Below, in pieces: positions 38,014 to 48,772 of a stretch of DNA of 64,000 nucleotides (positions within the stretch are counted from its first letter, which is position 1; the number at the start of each line of letters is the position of its first letter). A program made the translations under genes and the position numbers. This DNA comes from Caenorhabditis remanei (lineage: Eukaryota; Nematoda; Chromadorea; Rhabditida; Rhabditidae), in assembly GCF_010183535.1 (NCBI RefSeq), contig NC_071331.1, positions 10,540,001 through 10,604,000 of the forward strand. The letters are read 5' to 3'. Under the pieces are notes generated by a model. That model made no database searches. It had not been told where the DNA came from and saw only the letters and a list, made by a program, of their open reading frames with translations.

Positions 38014-38364
38014 TTGATACCACATACAACTAATAATAAACTGCTTTTTGTTTTATGTATGCCTCAGACTTACTTCTGTGCTAAATCTCATGTACAAAAC
38101 TATAGTGTCGGAAGAAACCCCGATGAGTTATTTACTACACTTCTGAACTTTGGATTGTTAAGAAGACATCCCTACTACATTGAGTCTGTCTTGCTTTATA
38201 CAACTAAACCTGGTGCTCAATACTTTCACAACCGGTTATTAAATTTCAGGAATTCATTGCCTGGCGCCACTATTCCTGCCAAAATCTCCTCAACAGCGTT
38301 AAAGTCAAATCTACATATAACAAACTTTGATAAATACCTCACCCTACACCTTCATAATCACTAA
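38014..38364 (+). CDS. Doubtful ORF, right-arm copy
   Basis: Identical inverted copy of 23143-23493; first in-frame ATG at 38,059. Same lack of recognisable domain. Flanked by TGTATACGTGACATT direct repeats at about 37,974 and 38,441. Confidence 0.25.
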   Translation: MIPHTTNNKLLFVLCMPQTYFCAKSHVQNYSVGRNPDELFTTLLNFGLLRRHPYYIESVLLYTTKPGAQYFHNRLLNFRNSLPGATIPAKISSTALKSNLHITNFDKYLTLHLHNH

Positions 38365-39076
38365 ACCTCTTTTTATTCACCTATTATTATTATTGTATTG
38401 TGTCAGACAATCTGTCCAAAAAGTAAATCAAAAAGACAAGTGTATACGTGACATTTGTTATCCGTACGTATTTTATATATTCAACAACATATTATTAATA
38501 ACAAGTACTCTTCTTAAACTTCTTTTTTTTTAATGTAGGCCTTGTTTCGAAGTTTTAATATTTCTTTATAATTTTTATGTGTTAGTTTTGCATTTAATTC
38601 GTTTATCCTTTCATTTACTTTCTCAATACTTTCTCTGGTATGACCTCATGTGTTCATGTTTCATGTTTATTCTTCCTAGTATAATGTAATGAACCTATTG
38701 TATTTGTAGTGAATTTTATTCACCAATCTATACTTTCACAATACTTTCACGATCGTAATAAATGATTGCTATTATTACTATTAAAATATATTCACTTCAT
38801 GTAATGAATAATAATTTCTCTGATTAGTATAATTCCTACTGATAGTCACGATCGCAATAAATTTCCTTGTTGTCTAATACAAACTCCGCTTTGTTTTTCA
38901 ACGTAACAACGTATTGGAATCATTTTCAGACTTGGCTTTTAATGTAATGCACCATTTTTTCGCTTCATTGGAAAATACAAAAATTATTTCGGAATTACAA
39001 AATAATATAGGCGTACATAGATTATTGATACTGCAACAAGTAAATAGTGTAAAGTAAAAAAAACACAGAGTCGACT

Positions 39077-39642
39077 TCAATTTGATCTTGGTGGATTCAA
39101 ATATGTGAAAATCACTGATGTTTGTCGGAGACCAAGGTCGATGTCGTGCTCCGACTTTTCAATACAACGAACCACATCAAAGGATTTGATGTCTCCTATT
39201 GGTTTGAATTGAGTAGACACATCACAATTATTGTCACCTCCATCAATGGCAATGGATACGATGGTGCGGTCAGATTTGAATGGGTTATGAGATTTCATGA
39301 GCTTGATAACACATTCACCGAATTTTTCGGATCCTGAGTCAAGCAAAATCAAAGCCGGTGGTAGTTCGAGAAGAAGACGGACAGTTGCAATCGCTCCTCG
39401 AAACTTTCCTCTTGGCTCGTCAAATGTCTTTCTCAAAACTTTTACAATATTTTTTGACTCGAGCTGAAATATTAATACTTGTAAATTGAAACTTAAATAT
39501 TTTTATGTACCTTTTGACTCGGAAGGTTTTCCTTGGCATCTATCTCATCAGGAGATGATTCATCAGTTGATGGGAGTGTTGGATCGTCTATTTGAACTTC
39601 ATCATGTGAAATTGTCAACAGTATTCTCTTATAGTTAGCCAT
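39077..39642 (-). CDS. Stand-alone homologue of the PolB N-terminal domain, 172 aa (right copy)
   Basis: Exons about 39,511-39,642 and 39,077-39,463 on the minus strand, mirror of 21865-22430 and identical in translation. Same relationship to the N-terminal ~190 residues of the adjacent polymerase. Intact. Confidence 0.7.
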
Positions 39643-40268
39643 TTTCTGGAACATTAATGTTATAATTGTAGAATAAATATTGGAAATTAAAAACAATAGC
39701 CATAAATAAATGAAAATAAAATAAAAACTCACATTAATTTTTTCTCAGAATGATAATTTAGGTACGCATAAGCTGTCTTAAATACCATTCCATTAGGCTC
39801 CGCCCCTTTTCAGGCTCGTGATTAGTGGTAAGTCACCTTAAAAACATTGAAAAAGTGTGAAAATGCATGAAAGTAGTATTTTGTGCCTAATACACCCCTT
39901 TTCTGAGAATAACATTGTATATTATGGTCAAGTTCATGTTTGAATGAAAACAAAAAAAAAAATGCATCAGCGTAATCAAAACAAAAATGAATTAAGTATA
40001 TCAACTGCTCACGTGACAAGATAATAATGTTCACGTGTAAAACTTCTGGAATTACCACTTACGTTTTAATTGTTTGAAATAATTAATGGAATACTAATTA
40101 GTGGATGAGAACTAATTAGTTAAAACAATAAAATTGATAATTAATTCAACGTAAACAATAAACAAACAAACAAACAGTGCGGGAAATACGATCACTCTGT
40201 TGTCAATGACTCATGGTCCCCATCGTTTCTCCCCTTGTGTGTGTGTTAGTACCCCCCCATACTTCTCT

Positions 40269-40650
40269 GAGTTGCATGGAAGTGAAAATTTCTTATCCGG
40301 AAGTCGGAAGTCGGAAGTGAATTTTCTTATCCGGAAGTCGGAAGTCGGAAGTAGGAAGTAAAATTTCTAATCCGGAAGTCGGAAGGGAAAAAACACCCGG
40401 AAGTCGGAAGTTGGAAGTCGAAAGTCGGAAGTCGGAATTAGATTTTTTCGCAAATATTCAAAAACTCCAAGAGAAAAGATCATAAAATTGGCGGAAATTA
40501 GTGGAAAATTAGGTTTTGGATGAAGAAAAGTCAATTTTCTCTCCTTTTAGACCATTTTTTCAAGTATTTCTGCGAAATATATTTTCGGAAATTCCACAGT
40601 TATTGGATGTCGGAAGTCGGAAGTCGGAAGTCGGAATTCCATGCAACTCT
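40269..40650. mobile_element. Mutator-like MITE split by the palindromic element
   Basis: The element begins AGAGTTG at 21,233, is interrupted by the 19-kb palindrome, and continues here (GAGTTGCATGGAA) to end TTCCATGCAACTCT at 40,650. It is flanked by the 9-bp direct repeat ATGCACACC (21224-21232 and 40652-40660). A 9-bp duplication fits Mutator-like elements. The interior is a minisatellite of GGAAGTC/GGAAGTCGGAAGTC units (about 40,300-40,435 and 40,610-40,640) around a ~170-bp AT-rich core. Non-autonomous. Confidence 0.75.
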
Positions 40651-40779
40651 GATGCACACCGAACATCAGTCAGTCAAAAAGATAATTGTGCAAAAAATTT
40701 GTCACTTTTCGTTATTATTCGTAACCTATTCTTCTTCCATTATTGTTCCACATAAAATGTAACCAACATAATTCGAAAA

Positions 40780-40840
40780 CAACTTTTGTTGTTTCTTGTA
40801 TAAAAGTGACTGCTCAAAACTAGTTCAATACAAACAAAAA
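40780..40840 (+). promoter_or_regulatory. Family core promoter with TATA box
   Basis: TATAAAAGTGACTGCTCAAA at ~40,800, about 40 bp before the ATG. Closely matches the sequence in front of the paralogue at 18,716. The upstream block TTTCGTTATTATTCGTAACC (~40,697) is also shared. Confidence 0.7.
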
Positions 40841-41315
40841 ATGAATTTCCTTCTTCCTTCCGTTCTCGTTCTCTCTGTGACCTTGCTACTTGCTGCTCCG
40901 AATCCAATTCGCTCGGAACTCATCGACATATTCCAGCAAAGCAGAATGTGCAACGACATAAATAGTAATGAAAATGGTGTTTTCACCACATATCACCATT
41001 GCCTGGTAATGTAATAAAGACTTATTGAAATTATTCATACCATACTTTTAAAGCACTTCGCTACCTGGAAATTGAGCGTCGATGGAGTTTGTACCATCTC
41101 CATGTACAGCAATAAGACGTTGACCTTGACTCCACAAGGAAATGTGCCGGTTGACCCAACTAATGGCGTGCCTCAATGCAGCAAGACACCGTGAGACTTC
41201 AGGAAATTCTTTTATTATGAAAATTCTATGAAATTCCAGATGTGGTGTTTTCACTCAAAATGTTGTGGATTGTTCAGTTGCTTTCGATGAGGAACATCTC
41301 GCTCAACTTGAGTAA
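40841..41315 (+). CDS. Small secreted protein, 3 exons, 125 aa
   Basis: Exons 40841-41005, 41054-41190 and 41240-41315, in phase. Starts with a signal peptide (MNFLLPSVLVLSVTLLLAA) followed by PNPI, then shares with the 18,716 gene the GVCTIS, PTNGVPQCSKTP and VVDCSVAFDE segments and the intron positions. The acceptor of intron 1 is TTTTAAAG, weaker than usual but dictated by phase. AATAAA follows at ~41,355. Function unknown; a secreted cysteine-paired product. It lies just downstream of the MITE/palindrome insertion, which sits ~190 bp upstream of its start and could influence its expression. Confidence 0.75.
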
Positions 41316-41829
41316 TGGATATTGTTCATTTGAATGTATTTTTCTGGAAGATTAATAAACTTTTTCATCATTAGAAATGCTGACTTCTTATTGATCTTTA
41401 TACCGAAACACCAACTTCTCGCTTACAATATTAGGTTTCCACTAAATTAAGAAACAGTAACATTAGTAACAAATTAATGTTGCTACCAGAATTTGACTAG
41501 CAGAATTTGGCATTCGTAAATTTTTGTTTTTCAGAAATATGTAAGATAGATATTCCATCTCCTCAATCATCCTTTGGGCTGCTCCTTGCCTGATATAATT
41601 TTCTTAAAACAGCAAAGAAAGACACAACAAAAACCAATCAATTTATGAAATAACAATCAAAGTCACAAAAATTTGTCACATTCCGTTATTGCTCATAACC
41701 TATTCTTTTTCCTTTATTGTTCCACCAACATTGTGACCGAAATAATCAAGAATTTAAACTTTTTTATGTCCGTATATAAAAGAGCCCTCTGGAAACTTGT
41801 TTTTTACCAATCACTTCTTCCGGTTCAAC

Positions 41830-42278
41830 ATGAATACCTTTCTTTTCACTATTCTCGTTTTCTCTGTCACTCTGACGACTGCTGCTCCGAATCCAATTCA
41901 CTCGGAATCAATTGACCACTTTGAATTAAACAGAATGGGGAACTACGTAAATAAAACGGAAAACGAAGTTGTCATCACATGTTATTATTCCTTTGTAGGG
42001 TTTGAAAGACTCGAAAGATTCACTATAATTCTAAACTTTCAAGCAAACTGCAATTTGGAAAGTGATCCTACTACCAGCGGTTTTGGAAAACTATTCTACT
42101 CCGGCCAGATGAATCATCTAATTCAGTGACTGAGTGCACCAAGACACCGTGAGACATATCATGCTATTTTTGGGTTCAGAATTTTGATAAATACGTTTTC
42201 AGATGTGATGTGAACACACCCATAACAGTGGACTGAACCGTCGCCTTCGATGAGAAGAATCTCGCCAAAATGGAATAA
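41830..42278 (+). pseudogene. Broken third member of the secreted-protein family
   Basis: Exon 1 is preserved with signal peptide (MNTFLFTILVFSVTLTTAAP) and a TATAAAAG box at ~41,776. The first intron boundary is not clear and the frame runs on to a stop at ~42,129. The expected end of exon 2 (TECTKTP) is in another frame at ~42,126-42,150. Exon 3 (from ~42,203) has an in-frame TGA where paralogues have the Cys of VDCSVAF. Two lesions make a functional product unlikely, although a truncated ~99-residue secreted product could be made. Confidence 0.7.
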
Positions 42279-42368
42279 CAAAATAATTGAATTGACTATA
42301 CAATTTTAACTGTATGTTCTCTTGTTATTCCATCATTTTCATTCAACAACTAAAAAGGAATAACAATT

Positions 42369-45262
42369 CTATAAACTCGCACATATCTTCTTATAAATAG
42401 GCCGAACGTGTTCCAGTCCGTGAGCAGAAAGATGACCCCCAGAAGTGAAATACGAGAATCCTTGATTATCGAAATACTGGAATGCATGCATTGTTTTGTT
42501 CCAGAATGCATCCACATAATCGATTAATTCACATTTTGATCCACACTCTTTCTTCACTAATTCTGCATGACGACGGCGTCCACGTTCGAATGATGTCGGG
42601 TTGTAGAGATATTTCTGGAAGGAAAAAATGTCAAAGCTGAAACTTTTAGCGCAATGTGACATGTTGAAATAATAACTTTTTTCTAACTGTATGGAATTAC
42701 TCTCTTTTAGGCCGGATATCGAAACTAGACTTTTTCAAACAGTGGAAAATGACTTTTTGAAACCGTGGAAATTCCTCGTGAACTCGAGTGAAGTAGCCGC
42801 GCATTAGATGGTTACTGATAATTAAGAAACTCACGTTAATTTCCTCCATCGTCTTCTTTCCCTCCTTCATTTCTCTTGCGATATTCTTGATATTATCTAC
42901 ATTTGTTCTAGGAAACGAGTCTAAAATAAACAATTTCCTCTTGATATTCGGCAAAATTTTTCTCAATTGGCTCTTCATTTCTAGGTAAACCGTATCATGT
43001 TCCAAGTCGTTCTCATTAGTGTCATATGGCTCACCGACGGCGAACCATCTGAAAAATCAGACTGAAATCAGACGCACTTATTTTTCATACCTCGTTAAAA
43101 AGAACACATAATCCGGCTGGGTTTCTTTCACAGAATCAACGAACTTTGCTAGTATTCCAGGACAATAATTAGCCCAAGCCGTAAAGCCACCGTTCTCCAC
43201 TGATTTATGTGGAGAAGCAAGAGGTTCACATCCTGTAATTATCTCACTGAAGGCGTCAACGGCACGCCAGACATACCAATCTCTGAATGCTTTGAAATAC
43301 TAATGGCACGGTCTCTGCATTCCTGGATAATTAGTTTGTGATGGTTTATGACATAACTGCTTCCCGTTAGAAGAATTTTGAATTCGGTTCCATTACCCTG
43401 ATAGAAAAAAAATTATCTAGATTTCTGTAGAGTAAAAAATTAGTTACTTCGAATTCACACCAGTCATACGCTGCATTTCGTTTCACACAATTTGGTTCCT
43501 GAAGTTCCGGAGCCATGTGATCGCGTTGATTCCAGTTAGCATTCATTCTTTCAGCATCGTCTAGAAAAATTAGATTATGGCAAGAGCACGAACCTGACAC
43601 CGGTTTCATAACAAACATTTTGAAAATCTCACCTAGTGTCATGTTATCTCTCATTTCATCCAATCTGGGATACTTTCTTTCTGGTGTTCTGAAATCAACT
43701 AGTTTTTCAGATTATTCAGTACTTAACTCACAATGGAATTTCTTCTTTCTTCTCCATACTCTTCTGAATTGTGTCCTTGTTTATATAGAAAGCATTTGAT
43801 AGAAATAACACCAGAATAAGAACAGTAAGTACAGCATTCGACTGTTTCAAGTACCACCTAAAAGTTTTCAACTTAGAAAGTTTGATAGTCCAATACTACT
43901 TACTTCTCGAAAAACTCATAAACTATCACAGCCAATAAAATAGAGACTAGAAGTGCTCCGGTCAGAATCCAGAAATTCGATTTGTAGATCAGTCTGACAT
44001 ACGCATAAACCGGCCAGTGAATCAGATAGAGTGAATACGAAATATCTCCAAGGTAGATCATAACTCGAGAATTCAGAATCACATCTTCCACTGATAGCAC
44101 TATTAAAACTCCTGTGAAAAATGTGAAAAATGCTCTGAAAAAATAATTATATGCAAAATTTGACGTGGTGAATTCAAACCTTGCTGAAACAGGATCAAGT
44201 TCTTTCGGCAGCAATACTACTGAAATCATCAGAGCTAATATAATACACTTCGTGACTAAATTAGCAGTTTTATCCACTTTTTCAGCTGTAATTTCTGGAT
44301 TTTCTTCCATCAGCCGAACATTGTCTTCTTGATTTTCTTCCGATTCTTCAGGTCTTCTGATACTTTTTTCATGCTGGACAAATCGACTTCTTGAGATGAA
44401 ATACGTCATCATTCCTATCAAAAACTGCCAGACTCTTGCGAATACACTGTTGAAAGAGACGGTGGGAGATGAGAATAAGTAGAACATGAAGGAAAGAGTA
44501 ACTAAAAATGATAAAGGTATTAAAGCGTCAAAGGCACGCCAGATTACCGATCATTGCGTAGTATCCGTATCTGGAAGACCCTTTGAATTGTACTCCGATT
44601 AAGAAAATAAGTGGAACGAAGATATAAAATTGAATTTCGACTGATAGAGACCATGTATGAGTGAAAAGATCCATAGCAATTGAGAGCTGGAAAAAGATGA
44701 TAAGCAATAAATAACCAGACAAAGTATTCGTTATAGGAGGTCAGAACTCAAAAACACTTTGGCTCAAAGTTTGGTGAGCAATTGCTCTGTGGGTCAATTT
44801 TAATTTTTGACACATAACTTCTCGAAATAATCCTCATCTCCAGTATGGGGACGATTTGATACAAACATCAATGCTTTCCCTGCTGATGCCTGATTTTGAA
44901 ATATTGCAGTATCCGGAAAAACGGTGTACAAAGCGAACATTGTGCATAGAATGAATAGGAAATAGAGAGGAAGTATCCGTTTGAATCGACGAATGTAGAA
45001 TTCAGAGAAGATTTGAAATATTGGAAGTTTTTGAGATTTAGTGAGCAGCATACACATCAGAAAACCCGATAGAACGAAAAATCTACAATTTAGTTGGAAG
45101 ACATGATGTGAGAAGTTAAGAAACTCACTGATCAACGCCTAGATATCCATTTGGAAATAAATTCGGATAAAAATGAAAACCAAGAACTGAAAGAATAGCA
45201 AAACCACGAATTCCTTGTAAGTCATTTCGTTTCGTTTTAGTCGGTTTCGAAGCGGCAGTCAT
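42369..45262 (-). CDS. OAC-like membrane O-acyltransferase with SGNH domain; splice-donor lesion
   Basis: Twelve exons: 45129-45262, 44818-45082, 44548-44686, 44180-44501, 43904-44134, 43732-43857, 43633-43688, 43448-43560, 43277-43397, 43091-43232, 42835-43048, 42369-42614; ~702 residues. The N-terminal half is an Acyl_transf_3 domain with many membrane segments: FHFYPNLFPNGYLGVD with the likely catalytic His, FFVLSGFLM, RRFKRILPLYF, FARVWQFLIGM, YSLYLIHWPVY. The C-terminal half is a lumenal SGNH-like domain (ILLTGSSY, GGHLSAHG). Such enzymes move acyl groups onto extracellular substrates. The donor after exon 2 reads AAG/TTATGT where the tandem copy has AAG/GTATGC, losing the invariant G, so splicing of intron 2 (~44,687-44,817) is probably impaired. 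All other exons are open, so the lesion is recent. Confidence 0.8.
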
Positions 45263-45700
45263 AGTTTAGCTGAAAAAAATGAATAAACTATCTGTGAAAA
45301 TACCTCAGCAGACCTGATGAAAGACCGCCTGAAGAAGCCGAAAACTCCGAAACTAACTTTTGATCAAATCTGTGGTCATTTTTTACAACTGACACGTGGG
45401 TTACGTTGTTCGAGAAAAACCTGAGAGGAGAGGTCACGGAAAAAGTTATTTTTTATAGTTTTCAAGAATAATTTTATGAATTCGATATTTTTCACGTGTT
45501 TTTTTCATCAACGTTAATTTTTGAAAACGGCCGTCAAGTTCTACACAGACAAAATAGCTCATTTCAAGAAAGCATAGTGTTTCGTGTTCCTAAATAACAT
45601 ACAGTCAACTTTTGTCTAACATAACAACCTTATTTTGTAGTAATCAATTCAGTAATTCATTCAACAAACGAAAAACAAACAATGAATTGAAACAACAATT

Positions 45701-48700
45701 CTATAAACTCGCACATATCTTCTTATAAATAGGCCGAACGTGTTCCAGTCCGTGAGCAGAAAGATGAGAACCAGAAGTGAAATAAGAGAATCCTTGATTA
45801 TCGAAATACTGGAATGCATTCATTGTTTTGTTCCAGAATGCATCCACGTAATCGATTAATTCACATTTTGATCCACACTCTTTCTTCACTAATTCTGCAT
45901 GACGACGGCGTCCACGTTCGAATGATGTCGGGTTGTAGAGAGATTTCTGGAAGGAAAAATGTCAAAGCTGAAACTTTAAGCGAAATGTTACATGCTGAAA
46001 TATTAGCTTTTGTTCCACAACAAAAATGACTTATTGACTGGAAATTCTTCTCTAAAGTGTTATTACTAGACATTTTGAAACCGAACAATATTCACTTTCA
46101 CAAAATGAATATTTTTCCTAGTTCTTCAAAATTGTTGTTTTTTCTAATTGGCCGCTTTGAAATGTCCCAAAAGGCAAACCTGAACGGCATCTTCTGTTTC
46201 TTAAGTATTTTTTTCAAAGCTTCGAACCATTTAATATTGATAACTTTTTTTAACTGACGTTAATTTCCTCCATCGTCTTCTTTCCCTCCTTCATCTCTCT
46301 CGCGATATTCTTGATATTATCTACATTTGTTCTAGGAAACGAGTCTAAAATAAACAATTTCCTCTTGATATTCGGAAGAATTTTTTTCAATTGGCTCTTC
46401 ATCTCTATATAGATCGAATCATGCTCCAAGTCGTTCTCATTAGTGTCATATGGCTCACCGACTGCGAACCATCTGAAAAAAAAAAACATTTTAAAGTTGA
46501 ATGTGATGTTTCTACTCACCTTGTCAATAAGAAAGCGTAATCTGGCTGCGTTGTTTTCACGAATTCCACAAACTCTATCAGTTGCGCAGGACATCCAGCA
46601 GCCCAACTGGCATCAAACTTCCCATTATCGATTTTCCTGTGTGGAGCGGCAAGAGGTTCGCAACCTGAAATTATTTCTGAGAACGCGTCAAAGGCACGCC
46701 AGTATACCAGTCACTTCATCGATTGAAATAATAGTGGCACGGTGTTTACACTCTTGGATGATCAGTTTGTGATGATTTTTGACATAACTGCTTCCCGTTA
46801 GAAGAATTTTGAACTCAGTCCCGTTTTCCTGAAAAAATTGAAACTGGCCGAATTGCGGCAGATTTTTGGGATTTGATCACCTGGAAATCAAACCACTTAT
46901 GATCTGGATGTCGTCGGACACTATGCGGTTCCTGTAGTTCCGGACCCATATGATCGTGTTGATTCCAGTAAGCATTCATTTTCTCAGCATCATCTGTGAA
47001 TAATCTCGTAGAAAGTTACCATTTCAGGTCGTCTTTTTATTTGTCTTGCTATGCCCATTTGGATAATTTTCGCGGGAAATATGTATAGTACCCTAGAAAA
47101 CTTTTATAAGAGAAGCTGCTTAAAATTTGTAAAAAAAAAGTTCACAAGATAACTATTCGTTTGCTGGGATTTTACACTTGTCATAAAATCGTACCAAGTG
47201 TCATATTATCTCTCATTTCATCCAATCTGGGATACTTCCTTTCTGGTGTTCTGAAATTGCCTAGATTTTCAAAATTAATTATCTAGAACTGAACTCACAA
47301 TGACACTTCCTCTTTCTTCTCCATACTCTTCTGAATTGTATCCTTATTTATATAGAAAACATTTGATAGAAATAACACCAAAACAAGAACAGTAATTACA
47401 GCATTCGACTGTTTCAAGTACCACCTAAAAGTTTACAAATTAACAATTTTTGATTGTTTAGTCATAGAACTAACTTCTCGAAAAACTCATAAACTATCAT
47501 TGCCAGTAATATGGAGACTAGAAGGGCTCCTGTCAGAATCCAGAAGTTTGACTTGTAGATCAGCTTGACATACGCATAAACCGGCCAGTGAATCAGATAG
47601 AGTGAATACGAAATATCTCCGAGATAAATCATAACTCGAGAATTTAGAATCACATCTTCCACTGATAGCACTATCAAAACTCCGGTGAAAAAAGTGAAGA
47701 ATGCTCTGAAAACTTTTATTGCACTTGGTGTGCCTATGACATAGTGAAGACAAACCTTGCTGAAACAGAATCAAGTTCTTTCGGCAGCAATACTACTGAA
47801 ATCATCAGAGCCAATATGATACACTTCGTGACTAAATTAGCTGTTTTATTTACTGCTTCAGTTGTCAAATCTTGATTTTCTTCCATCAGTCGAACCTTTT
47901 CATCTGTAGTTTTCTCCGATTCTTCAGGTCTTCTGATATTTTTCTCATGTTGGACAAATCGACTTCTTGAAATGAAATACGTCATCATTCCTATCAAAAA
48001 CTGCCAGACTCTAGCGAATACACTGTTGAAAAAGACGATGGGAGATGAGAATAGGTGTAACATAAAGGAAAGAGTAACTAAAAATGATAAAGGTATTAAA
48101 GCGTCAAAGGCACGTCAGTCTACCGAGCGTTGTATAGTATCCGTATCTCATGGACCCTTTTAATTGTACTCCGATTAAGAAAATAAGTGGAACAAAGATA
48201 TAAAATTGGATTTCGACAGATAGAGACCAGGTATGAGTGAAAAGATCCATAGCAATTGAGAGCTGGAAAGAAAAATATAATTGAAATACGGCGAAGGAGC
48301 GCCCCGCAGAGTATTCTTATGTGCATACCTTCTCGAAATAATCCTCATCTCCAGTATGTGGTCGATTCGATACAAATAACAGTGCTTTTCCAGCTGATGC
48401 CTGATTTTGAAATATTGCAGTATCCGGAAAAACAGTGTACAAAGCGAACATTGTGCATAGAATGAATAGGAAATAGAGAGGAAGTATCCGTTTGAATCGA
48501 CGAATGTAGAATTCAGAGAAGATTTGAAATATTGGAAGTTTTTGAGATTTAGTGAGCAGCATACACATCAGAAAACCCGATAGAACGAAAAATCTGGAAT
48601 TTAAGTTGGAAGTTTTGATGGAAATGAAGGGAACTCACTGATCAACGCCTAGATATCCATTTGGAAATAAATTCGGATAAAAATGAAAACCAAGAACTGA

Positions 48701-48772
48701 AAGAATAGCAAAACCACGAATTCCTTGTAAGTCATTTCGTTTCGTTTTAGTCGGTTTCGAAGCGGCAGTCAT
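45701..48772 (-). CDS. OAC-like membrane O-acyltransferase with SGNH domain, ~703 aa
   Basis: Twelve exons: 48639-48772, 48329-48593, 48124-48262, 47756-48077, 47475-47705, 47299-47424, 47195-47250, 46881-46993, 46708-46828, 46520-46664, 46259-46472, 45701-45946; all phases agree. Same architecture as the copy downstream: Acyl_transf_3 membrane domain (His in FHFYPN, LIHWPVYAYV), a charged cytoplasmic loop between membrane spans, then SGNH-like domain with ILLTGSSY and HLSAHG. The last intron has a GTCAGT donor. The N-terminal exon is almost identical to the paralogue, indicating recent tandem duplication or conversion. Belongs to the oac-type family that is large in Caenorhabditis; precise orthologue not identifiable by eye. 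Appears functional. Confidence 0.85.

Larger units (their letters stand above)
21240..40268. mobile_element. 19-kb palindromic Polinton-like element carrying two PolB genes
   Basis: Begins AGAGAAGTATGGGGGGG at 21,240 and ends with its complement at 40,268, flanked by the direct repeat GAGTTG (21234-21239 and 40269-40274). A 6-bp duplication and 5'-AG ends are described for Polinton/Maverick elements, which also encode protein-primed family-B polymerases. Unlike those, this element is an almost perfect inverted dimer: arm 21240-30549 repeats as arm 30955-40268 around a 405-bp centre. Each arm holds a polymerase gene, a small gene related to its N-terminal domain, and a doubtful opposite-strand frame. 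I find no retroviral-type integrase, capsid, packaging ATPase or protease. Insertion was probably mediated in trans or by a lost gene. The intact frames and near-identical arms indicate a recent insertion or ongoing arm-to-arm conversion. Confidence 0.85.
30955..40268 (-). repeat. Right arm of the giant inverted repeat
   Basis: Inverted copy of 21240-30549. Differences from the left arm that I could see are few: three extra bases near 32,100, a T/A change in an intron near 32,580 and a G/A change near 31,181. All coding frames are preserved. Confidence 0.95.

Noticed and set aside
21240..40268. Giant palindrome as a pure assembly or fold-back read artefact
   Set aside because: The arms carry several independent differences and the outer junctions show a clean 6-bp direct repeat inside a MITE with its own 9-bp duplication. 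An artefact would not create these. Raw reads would still be the final test.
43250..43280. Reading the 18-nt intronic motif as coding (WRAFDA)
   Set aside because: In all four places a frame can be read through, but one copy (48,101) then has TGA, and splicing it out restores continuity with the paralogue and phase. I prefer the intron interpretation.
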